Positions 17,884 to 29,800 of a stretch of DNA of 64,000 bases are shown here, piece after piece. The position numbers and the translations under genes were made by a program. The stretch spans positions 77,501 to 141,500 of the forward strand of contig WEDG01004483.1 in NCBI GenBank assembly GCA_017591395.1, written 5' to 3'. Position 1 is the stretch's first letter, and the number at the start of each line of letters is the position of its first letter. Source of the DNA: Schistocephalus solidus (taxonomy: Eukaryota; Platyhelminthes; Cestoda; Diphyllobothriidea; Diphyllobothriidae). The notes beneath the pieces are model-generated. The model made no database searches and was not told where the DNA came from. It worked only from the letters and a program-made list of their open reading frames with translations.

Positions 17884-20800
17884 CTGGAATTAAAAAAAGG
17901 AGAAGAGATTTGTTAAGAGACAGCGCTGACGAAAGGGTCCGAATGAAAGAAATGTGAGAGGGCTTAGGGCAGGGTTTACGCTTTACGGAACCTGGTTGGT
18001 GGGTGTCCAATTTTCAATAAATAGTGTATAAACACATGGAATTTGGGGTGAAGAGGAATTACACTACCTCGAGTTTTTCTTGGAACAAATAACGATCTAC
18101 TGCCGCCAATACCCCGCAGTCTTAGGTATGTGCGAGGAGATGAAGGAAGTCGGCGCGGTCAAGTCTTGCTCGTTGGGCTAGCCACACCCCATCTTCAGAC
18201 CAGAAGGGCATGATATTTGAACCCAAGTACGTGGGAGGGGAGGGGGGAGCAAAGCTAACGTCCAAGGGTCCACAGACTTCGGAACGCGGGTAGCATTACT
18301 TGCGGTAAGATGGGAAAGGGCAATCAGCATGCTGGCCTGGTTACGGAAGGGAGCCTAGTTCTTTCGACTTGTGTAGAACTCTTCGGTTGTGGCAAAACAG
18401 TCAGAAGAAACGGTTGGTTATCTGGTTGCTCTCATTAGCAGTGATTTGGGAGGAGCCCATAAATAGGCTAGCAGCCGTAATTGCCGCTTCGTGGGAAAAA
18501 CTTGTCCACTTTTGTATCCCGGATGCAAGACCAAAACGTTCTTTTCGTTTAACCCTGGAAATCCGAGTCCAAACCGCCAAGGCTTCGACAAAAAGATCTG
18601 TAAGTTGACAGTCTCACAAACTTGTGTAGGGTACTGCAAAATATTGAAATAAAAGATGCAGAGGGAGAAGGAGACAACAGAAAGCAAGCTTACTTAGCCT
18701 GTTGAAACTGTCGAAGAGAAAGACCATTGTTGGCCAGCTTCTCAAGCTGCTCGCGAGCAAAACAGACCCGGTTGGCAACAGCCTCACCACCAGAGCCCGT
18801 CACCATGAAGCCAAAGAGGCCCTGATCGGAATAGATGTGGTAGAGTGGCGTTGCGATGGCCGCCGCGGCGGCATAGGTGTCCGAATCAGGTGGGTTGAGG
18901 GTGCAGTCAGCGCTGGCATAGGCGATACTGGTTATAGGTGGGGCAAGGGCACGCGAGCACACCGCCAGGGCAAGCGTGGATTCAGCATCCTCGCGACCGG
19001 GAGTCGACCAGGCGAGGGCGGCGTGCGTGACTTCGGCGAGCTCCAGGTTGCGTCGGATTTCGCCTGGCGCGATGAAGAAGAGGAAAAAGATAGTGAAGAG
19101 GTATGGAGGAAGGACGTAGGAGCGCAAAGTCAACGTGTGTGTGTATGTGTGCATCTGTGCCCCCTAAACGGGCCACGTGGTAGATGCGTTGGACCAACAC
19201 GGGGGCCACATTAGGGCATGGCATGCATTATTCGGGTTGCGCTCCCATAACAAATGCCGAACATAGAGGTGTGGTGGCACGCCTAGGGGCGGCTAGGACT
19301 TAGGGGACCCGGCCGCGCCAGCCACCTGCGTCCTCTCCCGCCTCCGGTCTTCTTGACTCTGTCTTGACACCGGGCTCAGGTGGGGGAGGAGGAGAGAGTG
19401 CGGTAGATGCAGCGCAAGTCTATTATCACTTTAAACTAAATCACGCGCAAGTCACCGTCCCTGCTCAACTTTTCCATGAGCATACGGTGGACATCGTCGG
19501 ACTACGACGGTCGAACTGTCGTGTGCATCTACCCCTAAACGATCCACGTGGTAGATGCGTTGGACCAACACGGGGGCCACATTAGGGCATGGCATGCGTT
19601 ATTCGGGTTGCGCTCCCATAACAAATGCCGAACATGGAGGTGTGGTGGCACACCTAGGGGCGGCTAGGACTTAGGGGACCCAGCCGCGCCAGCCATCTGC
19701 GTCCTCTCCCGCCTCCGGTCTTCTTGACTCTGTCATGACACCGGGTTCAGGTGGGGGAGGAGAGAGTGCTGTAGCTACAGCGCAAGGCTACTATCACTTA
19801 AAACTAATTCACGCGCAAGTCACCGTCCCTACTTCACTTTCCCATGGAGCATACGGTGGACATCGTCAGACTACGACAGTCGAACTGTCGTCGCATCTAC
19901 CACGTGGCCCCCTAAACGGTGGACATCGTCGGACTACGACGGTTGAACAGTCGCGTGTGTGCGGTAAACCACCGGAGGCTAAGCCACATCAGCGCACACT
20001 ACCTACAACACCCTCACCATCATCATGTATCCGTGAATATCACGGTTTCCTAGAAATTGTGGCTTGAAAGGCTGCCAATCTGACGCTTACACAAATTCAC
20101 GCCGTCGGCCCAGTGTAAGTACTGTGTGTCGAGTGGCTGACCAGTGGACTGGGAGTCAAACTGCGATGGCTCCTCCATATCCCCTGATTTAGTGAATCCT
20201 GGTGTGTGCGTTATGGGGGCCAGGTCGTGCTGTGGCGCACGAAGACAGGTATGCCGACCTATCAGCCAATGCGCCCACTCCCACATCAGACCACTGAGCG
20301 GCTGGACAGTGGTTTGATTGTGGGGTGGGGAGAGAGAGGTCGACGGCTCAGCACATGTTCCTCACTATAAACAATCTTACGCGCTTGAAACTATCAAGGT
20401 GCGCTAAAAGCCGTGGCTTGGAAGGTTGCCAACTGACGGGAACATTCGGACCACGTAGTCAGCCCAATGTGTTTTGTGTGTAGTGGCTGACTGGTGGACT
20501 GAGAGTCAGGCTGCAATGGCTCCTTCGTAATGTGGCCTTTATGGCACTCCTACTCCATGAGATCCGAGCCAGGTGTGGTGGTACGCCCAGGGGCGGGTCC
20601 GGCCGCGCCAGCCACCTGCGTCCTCTCCCGCCTCCGGTATTCTTGACTCTGTCTTGACACCGGGCTCAGGTGGAGGAGGAGGAGAGAGTGCGGTAGCTGC
20701 AGCGCAAGGCTACTAACACTTAAAACTAATTCACGCGCAAGTCACCGTCCCTGCACCACCTGGTGTGGAGCATACGGTGGACCTCGTCGAAATCAACGGT

Positions 20801-23800
20801 CGAACTATCGTATGTCGGTTACAGTATTTGAAAATTTCAAGAACGGTACAATAAGGAGGGGGCTGGTCAAAACACTCACCTGCGATAAAACCCAGAGGTT
20901 TGGCCGGCTGGATGACAGCCTCAGGTGCGTGAAGTTGAGCCGCCTCGCACATTGAGTCACAGACCTCCAGGCCGTCCACAGACTCTCCATTGCCACAGAT
21001 TGCAAATGCCACCTTCGTGGGTGTAAAGTTGCGTTCAATGAAGCGATGAATGTCATTCAAGGAGTAGTTGCCCAGCTTATCGGCAGTTGCGTAGAGTGAG
21101 TTACCCAAGCCACTGCCGTCTGGATGGACGCCGAAGGCAGCTTCATGCAGCAGTTCCACGGCCACTAATGGATGGGCAGGCAGGCATGAAAAAAACACGA
21201 GGCGAGAACTAGAAAGCTATATGTTTAATAACCTTGAGGTGGTAAGGTCCTTGGAAAGAAGTCAGTGGGTATGATTCAAGAGAAGCCCGAGCGGACTCGG
21301 GACGAGACAATAGCAGGTACTTTACGAAGTCAAGAAAAGCACGTGAAAGTGTTCGCATAGATAAACGCCTAATGAATAAAGACCGCCGGCTTGAAAGGTT
21401 GGTTAGTTTCATATAGCATATTACCCACAAAGACAAGGGAGACTGGAATTGCCATTTCTGAGTACTGTAACCGATCGGTGAACACCCAGCTACCATAATT
21501 TCATATATCGTGGGAGGCAGCTTTTAGCTTAGTTCGACAGAATAAAGACGATTTTGTTGTCGAAATTCACGCAAGCCAGAAAAAGCGTATTGGCATCTCG
21601 CTTGTCACAAACAGCCGCATGACGGATATCCACCCGATCAGCCCTCCTCAATGGTTTTGCGGTTATAGGCGTATCGGACGAGGAAACACGAAGATTTTCG
21701 ACAAAAAGGTTGCTAAAGAAAGACTTTCTTTGAGAAGTACGGACGTTGTAATAAGCGAGACAGTCAGTGTCCACTTCAAAAAACATCGGAAGATACTTAT
21801 ACGAAATGTTGGTCGTCCATTCCGACCATGTACCCAGGGACAGTGACTTTCACGTGATTTAGTTTACAGTGATAGTGGGCTTGCGAAGTATCTACCGCAA
21901 TCGCTCACCTGGGCTCAGTGCCAGTATCCGGCCACGAAGACCCGAGGCAGGAGATGATGTCGGTTACCGGCGAGGCGTGAGTTTACACGTCGGCGTGCTA
22001 CGAAAACGAGTTATGAGCACTTACTAGGTCGAAGCTTCTAAGTAAATCTATATAAAAACAGCGAGTTCATAGTTTCGAATACACGATCCGCTCAATTAAA
22101 AAAAAGAGAAAGAGGAAAGAGGAAAAATTGGACGATAACATGCCATGGATTACCGTGGCAAAGATAGGTTTGACAGATAATCCAGATGTTTGAACAGATC
22201 GATTTTTACAAGCAGCATAGTGCCCAACCTGTCCATGCACTAGCAAGGACCCCCAAGGCCAATTTGGAGTCAACATAGTATACACTACATACGTGCTTCG
22301 TGACAGAAGAGCGGGCCGTAAGTCATTTACGCAAGTGCTCAACCGAACAGACCGATAATTGGCTTTGCATGCGTCTGGTGTGTTTGCATTCCTAATTCAA
22401 TATGAAGTCATAAACACTACCTGAGGTGGCGTGTATAGGCCAGGCATCCTTTGTCCTTTGAATTGGAACGGTCTTACTAGGGCTGTCAGGTATGAACTGG
22501 ACTAAATTGAAAGCCCCTTTAACCGACCATCGCATTTGTCGCTTGATTCTGCTTGAGATATTTTTGTCCGTAAAGGGTAAAAATAATACATTGGGCTTGA
22601 TCGGAACTGAGTTCCGTAAATTTGTGCAACAACGGGTTGCTTCATTATTTTGTTTTAATTTCCGCAGAAATTAATGCTCGAACCGGAGTAACTCCTTCGG
22701 AACAGACCTTTTCAGGCTCGCTTTAAAAGATTATTTGAATATTTAAGCCAATATCCACCAGCTACTGCGGAATAACCACGTATTCTGGCTGAAATATTCC
22801 CATCAACATTTAGAGCGAGCCTGAAAAGGTCTGTTCCGAAAGAGTTACTCCAGATGAACGTGACCGGCAAAGACAAGGGAGACAGGAACGTCCATTTCTG
22901 GCTCATTAGCCGTCATAAGCCGGTCATACATAATCCCAGGAAGTGCCCCACCCGGGGCTCGAACTTGCGACCTGTTGATCAGAAATCCAATGCTCGAAAC
23001 ATTGAGCCACGGGCTCGTTGGCTTGCCAGTTTAGATAGGGAGTTAATGCATTAATTTCCTCGGAAATTAAAAGAAGGCCGGAGGAAAATGGAATTCATAT
23101 TCCAGAAAACGCACGGGAGCGCTGAGGGACTCACTGATCAGTAGAACATCTCGCATCTGTGTCAGAAAACGGCACAAGATCGGAGAAACACGCATGTCAG
23201 GGCTTTTAGCTAGTAGCTGTGCGGTTAATATGGCAAATAATTACGTGATAGCTGTACTGAATAGCCATGCTTACACAGGATAGCTTCGAGGCAAACAAAT
23301 TCTGTGTTCAGCAGTTCAATAGAACAAATTTTTATCGCTCTTTCGAAGTGAGCATATACTTGGATAGGCATTCGTTGTAGGCACAAAACTCTTGAACTGT
23401 GGACAGCAAGTTTCCCATGTACTTTTGTTATTGAACAGGGCTGGACGGAGTTTACTGAGCCCGCTGCAGTGGACCGGCGCACGTGCCTGGGTGACAGTTC
23501 AACCATTGATTTCTACGATGTCTGCTGCGTGCTTCACGACAGGCCGGAAGCAGGCGTGGTGACTTCTGTGTGGAATAGATTATAGTGTCCACACGCCAAG
23601 AGGTGTTCTGGAACCTCTCCCTGCCTATCACCGGGGGACACTCTTCCAGATCAATGGCACTGGTGCAACACTCTCCCTGCGCTCGTAGCGTCTCTCTCCG
23701 CTGGCCCACCTTTCTACAGTGCAGTTTGCCCTCCACTCCGGCCTCGCCCTCTAAGAGCAGAACGCGCAGCCGGCCGACCAACTCTACCTCCTGGTCCCTT

Positions 23801-26800
23801 GTCGGTGCGGCCCAACCACTGAAGGGTGCCGCTGCCGTCGGTCGCCATGTCTTCTTGCCCCTCGCTCGGGGGTCTGTTACCCTTTTTGCAGCTCTCTTCT
23901 TCTACCTCCTTGCATTCTCATGGCTGCAAAGGTGTGATCCACTGCAACTTGTCTGTCTCCCCGCCGGTCCCGTCCAGTTTTTCTCTATGTTTCTCTCCGC
24001 CATGGACTTTATCTGGCAAAATAATCGATGTTCTGGAACCAACCAGCCTAGTCTCGCCACACAGAGTGGATCTACGGAGGAGACGACATCGAATGGTCAT
24101 CTATCGAGTCCTCAGACCTCGGGGCAGCTTCAGGATACATCACGTGGACAGCCTGATCACACAAGGTGATTGAACAGGCCTGAGAAAATGAGATCATATC
24201 TGACAGTTCCGTTGGCGTAATCGATGGCATCCACCGCCACTCGACGAGGTTGATTAAGCCATGAATTTATTGCTAATGAATCAGACCTGCGCTGCATCTA
24301 CCCCGCTCACTCTTGCCACATCAATCCTGCTCCCATGGTCTCCAGGTCAGGACTGCCAGGGGTGGGCGTGAACGCATTGGCTAAAAAAAAAAACTAAATA
24401 GCCGGTCCACGCGTGCCACATGATCAGGTTCTTAGTACACATGTACTGGTAGCATTTAAGGCGGATTCAGATCTCCTTTTGCCATCCACGCATGTGTGAT
24501 CCGAACCGCCCTCGTAAAGTCCTGGTACATTTCTGTGGGGACCATGTCGTGTGGGTCACGCGTAGACCAGCGGTTCAAGTTTGTCAACCACTGCGCCTGA
24601 CCCCCCCCCCCTCTTCTGTCGTCCTGGCACTGTCTTGCCACCGTGTTAGGTTATTGTGAAGGAGGGGGAGAGTGCTGTAGATGCTGTGCGAGTCGTCCTT
24701 ATTGCCAACTATTTCCTTCTCAAGTCACCGTCCTGCGTTCGCTCCATGGGGTGCGTGATGGATATCTTCGCATTCAATGCTCAACCTGTTATGGCGAGGC
24801 GTTTTGCTGGGATCTGGACCGTGTTGTTTCACTGACGTTTTTGATGGATGCGCATATGACCAAATGCCCTGGAGCGATCCCCGGATAACTGCTATGGAAA
24901 TGATAGGTGTATGTCGAGGGCCCATAGTTGTATTCTATGTTTTGGGTTCGTCCGTACTTTTTATTTTCAAGAAGACGGACATCATGTAGTGAAAAAAGGC
25001 TTTCCTATAAGTCTCGTCGATCTTATTGCGCAGGTCCTTGCTGCCTATCCTAGGCAGTTGCAAAAAGCAAAGATTAAATCATTTGGAGCTGGATTGCAGA
25101 CCGCACATGGTGCATCCTAGAATTTAAGCACTGCTATCACCAGTAACCGCCGACCGTCTGCATTATGCAGTTTTCTGTGGATTTAGATTGCGTTTCTAGC
25201 AAGCAATGAAAATGGACGGTGAGTTAACCCAAGTATCGCAGGAGTGAAATTATAATACCACTCTAGTCGTACTCGTGTTCCTGTGCATGACAGGATGACT
25301 CATTGTCCTCTGGTCTTCGTTACAAGAGACCAGAGTTTATCGTATTCACAGAACCCACTCCCATAATTTTCGCGAGTGAAGACGCGACTGACCAGATCAG
25401 CCATGATCACCTCCCTATCACATCTGAGTGCTTGTCATTCATGAATCTCCTCGTTAAGTTTAATACAAAATAGCCGTTCTAAAAGAACAATTTTCTTGCC
25501 ATAAACTCCGTCAAAATACCGTTTTTTCCATTCAGTCCACCGCGCACCAAGAAGTTTGACGTATTAGGTTCCTGACTGACGAGGTAGTTATGTACTCTCC
25601 TTTGAACGAAGCTGAGACTCTACTGGCTCCTCCTTTGCGGAAACTCCCCGTGATGTGGGAACCGATTTAAAGACGAGCTTGGTTGGTGTGAAGAAGGCAG
25701 TCAGCATCTTTGTGGAACTCCTAAGCGTCGGCTTGACAGCTATCGTGTTAATGCCAACCATCTCGATCTCGTCCTGCCATCGGAACACGGTCTGTGTGGG
25801 AGGAGTGGAGTGATATAAATTCCATGCAAGCTTGCTTCATTTTGAACGGGTATTTGGGATTGCTGCAGTAGAATATTTTGTGCGATTATCATGGAGGTTC
25901 GTAAAGTAGCCTAGAATAAATAGATTAGGGTTGGACACCAAATGGATTTCCTAGTTGGCTCTTCGTTGAGATATCGCTGCCGGAATTGGAAAGATATACT
26001 TTTATTCTTATCTGCATTTACTTGAACGCCCGCTTTCTTTTTTAGTTGATGTTGGCATTGCACCTTGCCAGATTGCGTGCACTATAGGTCTCTGTCATCT
26101 GTTAGGAAAAGTTCTGCTTTCGACCTATCGAAAAAAAAACATATTGGGATTATCTTAGATGAAATTGTAGGATCCGAGCCAGGTGTGGTGGTACGTCGAG
26201 GGGCGGCTCCGGCCGCGCCAGCCACCTGCGCCCTCTTCCATCTCCGGTCTTTTTGCCTGTGTCATGACACCGGGCTCAGGTGGGGGGAGAAGAGTGTGCG
26301 GTAACGTTAAGCGCCACGGTTGGAAGGTTGCCAACTGACAATTCCACTTAGACCTCACAGTTAGTCCAATGTGTGTTGTGTGGAGTGGCTGACTGGTGGT
26401 CTGCGAGTCAGGCTGCGATGGCTCCTTCTTAACGTGACCTCTGGCTATCTCACACATGTGAGATGTAAGCCGTTCAACCCTCTGTTGTGTGAAATCCTGG
26501 TGCTTGTGTTTGGGGGGCCAGGTCGTATACATAGTACACGTAGACGAGGTCACCAGCAGCTGCGCCCACTTCCGCATCAGACAACTGACCGGCTCGGATA
26601 GCGGTTTGACTGTGGGGGTGGGGGAGAGAGTGAGGTCGACAGCATAGCGCATGTTCCTCACTATAAACAATCTGACGCACTTGAAACTATCACGGTGCGC
26701 TAAAAGCCGTGGCTTGGAAGGTTGATAACTGATGGGATAACTCGAACCGCGTGGTCAGTCCAATGTGTGTTTTGTGTGGAGTGGCTGACTGGCGGACTGA

Positions 26801-29800
26801 GAGTCAGGCTGCAATGGCTCCTTCTTAATGTGGCCTTTATGGCACTCCCACTTCGTGGGATCCGAGCCAGGTGTGGTGGTACGCCCAAGGGCGGCTCCGG
26901 CCGCGCCAGCCACCTGCGTCCTCAACCGCCTCCGGTCTTCTTGACTCTGTCTTGACACCGGGCTCAGGTGGGGGAGGAGGAGAGTGCGGTAGATGCAGCG
27001 CGAGTCTACTATAACTTTATACTAAATCACGCGCAAGTCACCGTCCCTGCTCCACTTTCCCATGGAGCATACGGTGGACATCGTCGGACTACGACGGTCG
27101 AACTATCGCAGGTGCAAGTACCGTAGGTGACCTATCTCAGGAAGCGTTAGGTGAAATTCTGAACTATGAATCACTTAGGTAGGGTTGTGAAAGAGATGAG
27201 CATACAGCCTAATCTAACGATATTTCCGACACAACAGGACGTCGACTCTTGACTGGGCGGTTTTTCCGACGGTCAGTGAAATTCACGCTCGTTAAGAGCA
27301 CTAAGTTTGGTGGCGTGGTTTTTTTCCACCGATTTGCGATGTTTTGGAAAGTCAAACACCCCACACACAAAAATTAGTTTTTTTTGTAGAAAATTACATC
27401 TTCCAGGTTCTTGCTCAAATTGATTGTCTTCTAATTTTGAAAAAATGTTAAATTCCCCAAGAGATTGAAACCGTTGTATATTTATAAGAATCCCACTCTT
27501 TTACGCCATTTCGAAGACACCATGTAGGGCTTATGAAAATTCAATGCAGAGGGACCACATTGTACACGTCATAAAGAGCTTTCAGAACGACACAGATACG
27601 CATAGACATTTCACGGTCTTAAGAAATCTTACAATTGAAAACTTTGAAACCGAAAGCTACTTTTTTTCTCGAGAGAGAAATTTTTACACGCCATTTGCTA
27701 GAAAATTCTTCTGAGTGCTTTTTGTAACCCATGGTCGGATGGACAGGAGCATCTCAAATCAATACAAAAGCATACTGCTTAAATAGTCATTTTAAGCAAA
27801 TTTGATGTTAGAAGGCCGAAAAAGTGTTAACTCAAAATTCAACATCCCGGCATGAGTGAAATATCATGGGATTATGCTGCAGGATAATCACGATAATAAA
27901 CCTCACCCAAGTAAGCCCTTCTAAATGAAATTACATTTCAGAATGTTAGCCAACTTTTCATGAGATACGTCTCCTACAATTAAATACAAATTCCTTTTTA
28001 CTACAACTGTAGAGTTCCGAGGACCACTGTGCCACAGTTGGCGTGGTTTCCCAACTCAACAGTGCTCCCCATTAGTGCGTTGTAAACCTAGGTGTGACAA
28101 GACCACGGCAATCATAGACGCCACACAGGACTCAGATTTTAGACCCTTACTTCTAACCAGGTGATGGCAGGTTTGACGGACGTTGGGCATGTCGAAGTTC
28201 TTCGGTTACTCGTTGATGAACGTTCAACGATCGTTAACTGGACTCACGCGTCCCGTTCTGCCTTGGGGCTCACTCTTGAGCCCCGCCAACAGCTAGTATC
28301 ATTCTTCGGTTAAACAGGCGTTACTAAGACAGGAAAACCGGGCATTCAAGTAGTACCAACAAAGTAAGTAGTGTTCTATTATGGAGCAAGGCAAGACGAT
28401 TTGAACAGCGCAGTTAAAACGACAGACAGCCTTGATACCTCTGTCTCGAAGTAAACTCGGGCATGGATTAGATTAAGTGCACTAAACCGTCAGTATAATC
28501 TTTTAACGATGCATGGCACAGTAGTAGAACCTTTGCGATGCAGAACATCACAAAAAAACTCACTCATAGTCACACGTAAGGCATACTTCTGCGTCCCAGT
28601 GAAAGCACATGAAAAGACTTCCATGATTTCGCCCCAGAGGTTGTTGTGTCGAAAAAATGTTCGTCCTGCGATGGATCCTGGAACGCCTACGCACGTTTTC
28701 TACATGAGGTGATCGTACAATTTCTAGGTTTCCCTGTAGAGCAGCAGTCCTAACGACTGATAGAATGCCCCCGGAGTGCCTGTACTTGACTCAAGCAAAA
28801 TTTCCAGGCAAGTGTTCAAAAGGGTTGACCACTTTGTTCGCAGACTCCAAATACACGACTGATTTCAACCTTGTCATCGAAATCGGATGCTCTCAGGGGA
28901 GCCAAGTAGGGACAAAAACCGACCTCGGGTATCTCAGTGACACGACCTTGCAGATCAACTTCCCTAAATAAAAGTGCCAAATCTTCCTGGCTACATTTTT
29001 CCCGAATCTAAGGAGCTGGGCTTTATATTGAACTGATGTACCGTCGAGAAGCTTAAAATAACAGTTAGTGCCCTCCCACTTCACCTGGGTAACGGTTTTG
29101 TCTACCTCGATTCATCCATAACACAAAAAGGATGCTTCCCAGCGGAAATAAAGCATCTCACAGTGTTTTGTCGTTCCCAAAGATGTCTGTAAAATTCATC
29201 CCAAGGTTGGGGACTACAATGGTAAGATTAAATCACCCAGGTGCAAGCCGTCAGAAGGAATACCTCCAGACGGTGTCGGAACTCAAAGTGTTAAGGCCGA
29301 TTAGAGACGCCGCCCACTGGTTATACAGTCAAAAGTAGCCATATCTGTGTTTGATCGTCGGATTAGGTGTCCAAAGAATAGACTCGTTTGTAACCTAACC
29401 CCTAAGGCTTTGTTCTAATTAATGTCATCCTTGTGACCATTGGTTCAGAAATAAGTACCAAATTTAGACCCGACCAGGGTACAGATCCCGAGAACTTTCC
29501 GATTTAGGAACACAAGGATCAGCGGAAGTTTGACCAGTTGCGGTGGCTGCCAAGACAACTCCAAATAGTCTTTCAGTGGAAAAATTCCGCGTATAAAAGT
29601 CCTCATGGACCTATTTAAACGAACCCAATATATGTTCTTAGGGTCGAAGACAGCAAAAACACCTAAGAATATTGAAGCGGATGTCTGCTGAGTCCTGCAG
29701 CTGACTATGATAAACAAAGCCGCCTTGATGAACAAACATTAGCCGCATATGCTAGGGCAGAGACGGGTATTAACTGATAGGTAGCCAGGACGAAATTCCG

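Noticed and set aside
21906..21950. Candidate UQCRC2 mini-exon ending before GTGAGC
   Set aside because: The frame that fits the next exon meets a stop before any usable acceptor.
23585..24169. 194-residue ORF with a hydrophobic segment
   Set aside because: No family signature, an equally open antisense frame, and pyrimidine-rich composition; kept only as a note.
26371..26955. Two similar proteins with CVEWLTGGLRVRL
   Set aside because: They are the same frame of repeated R units; the antisense frames are equally open.
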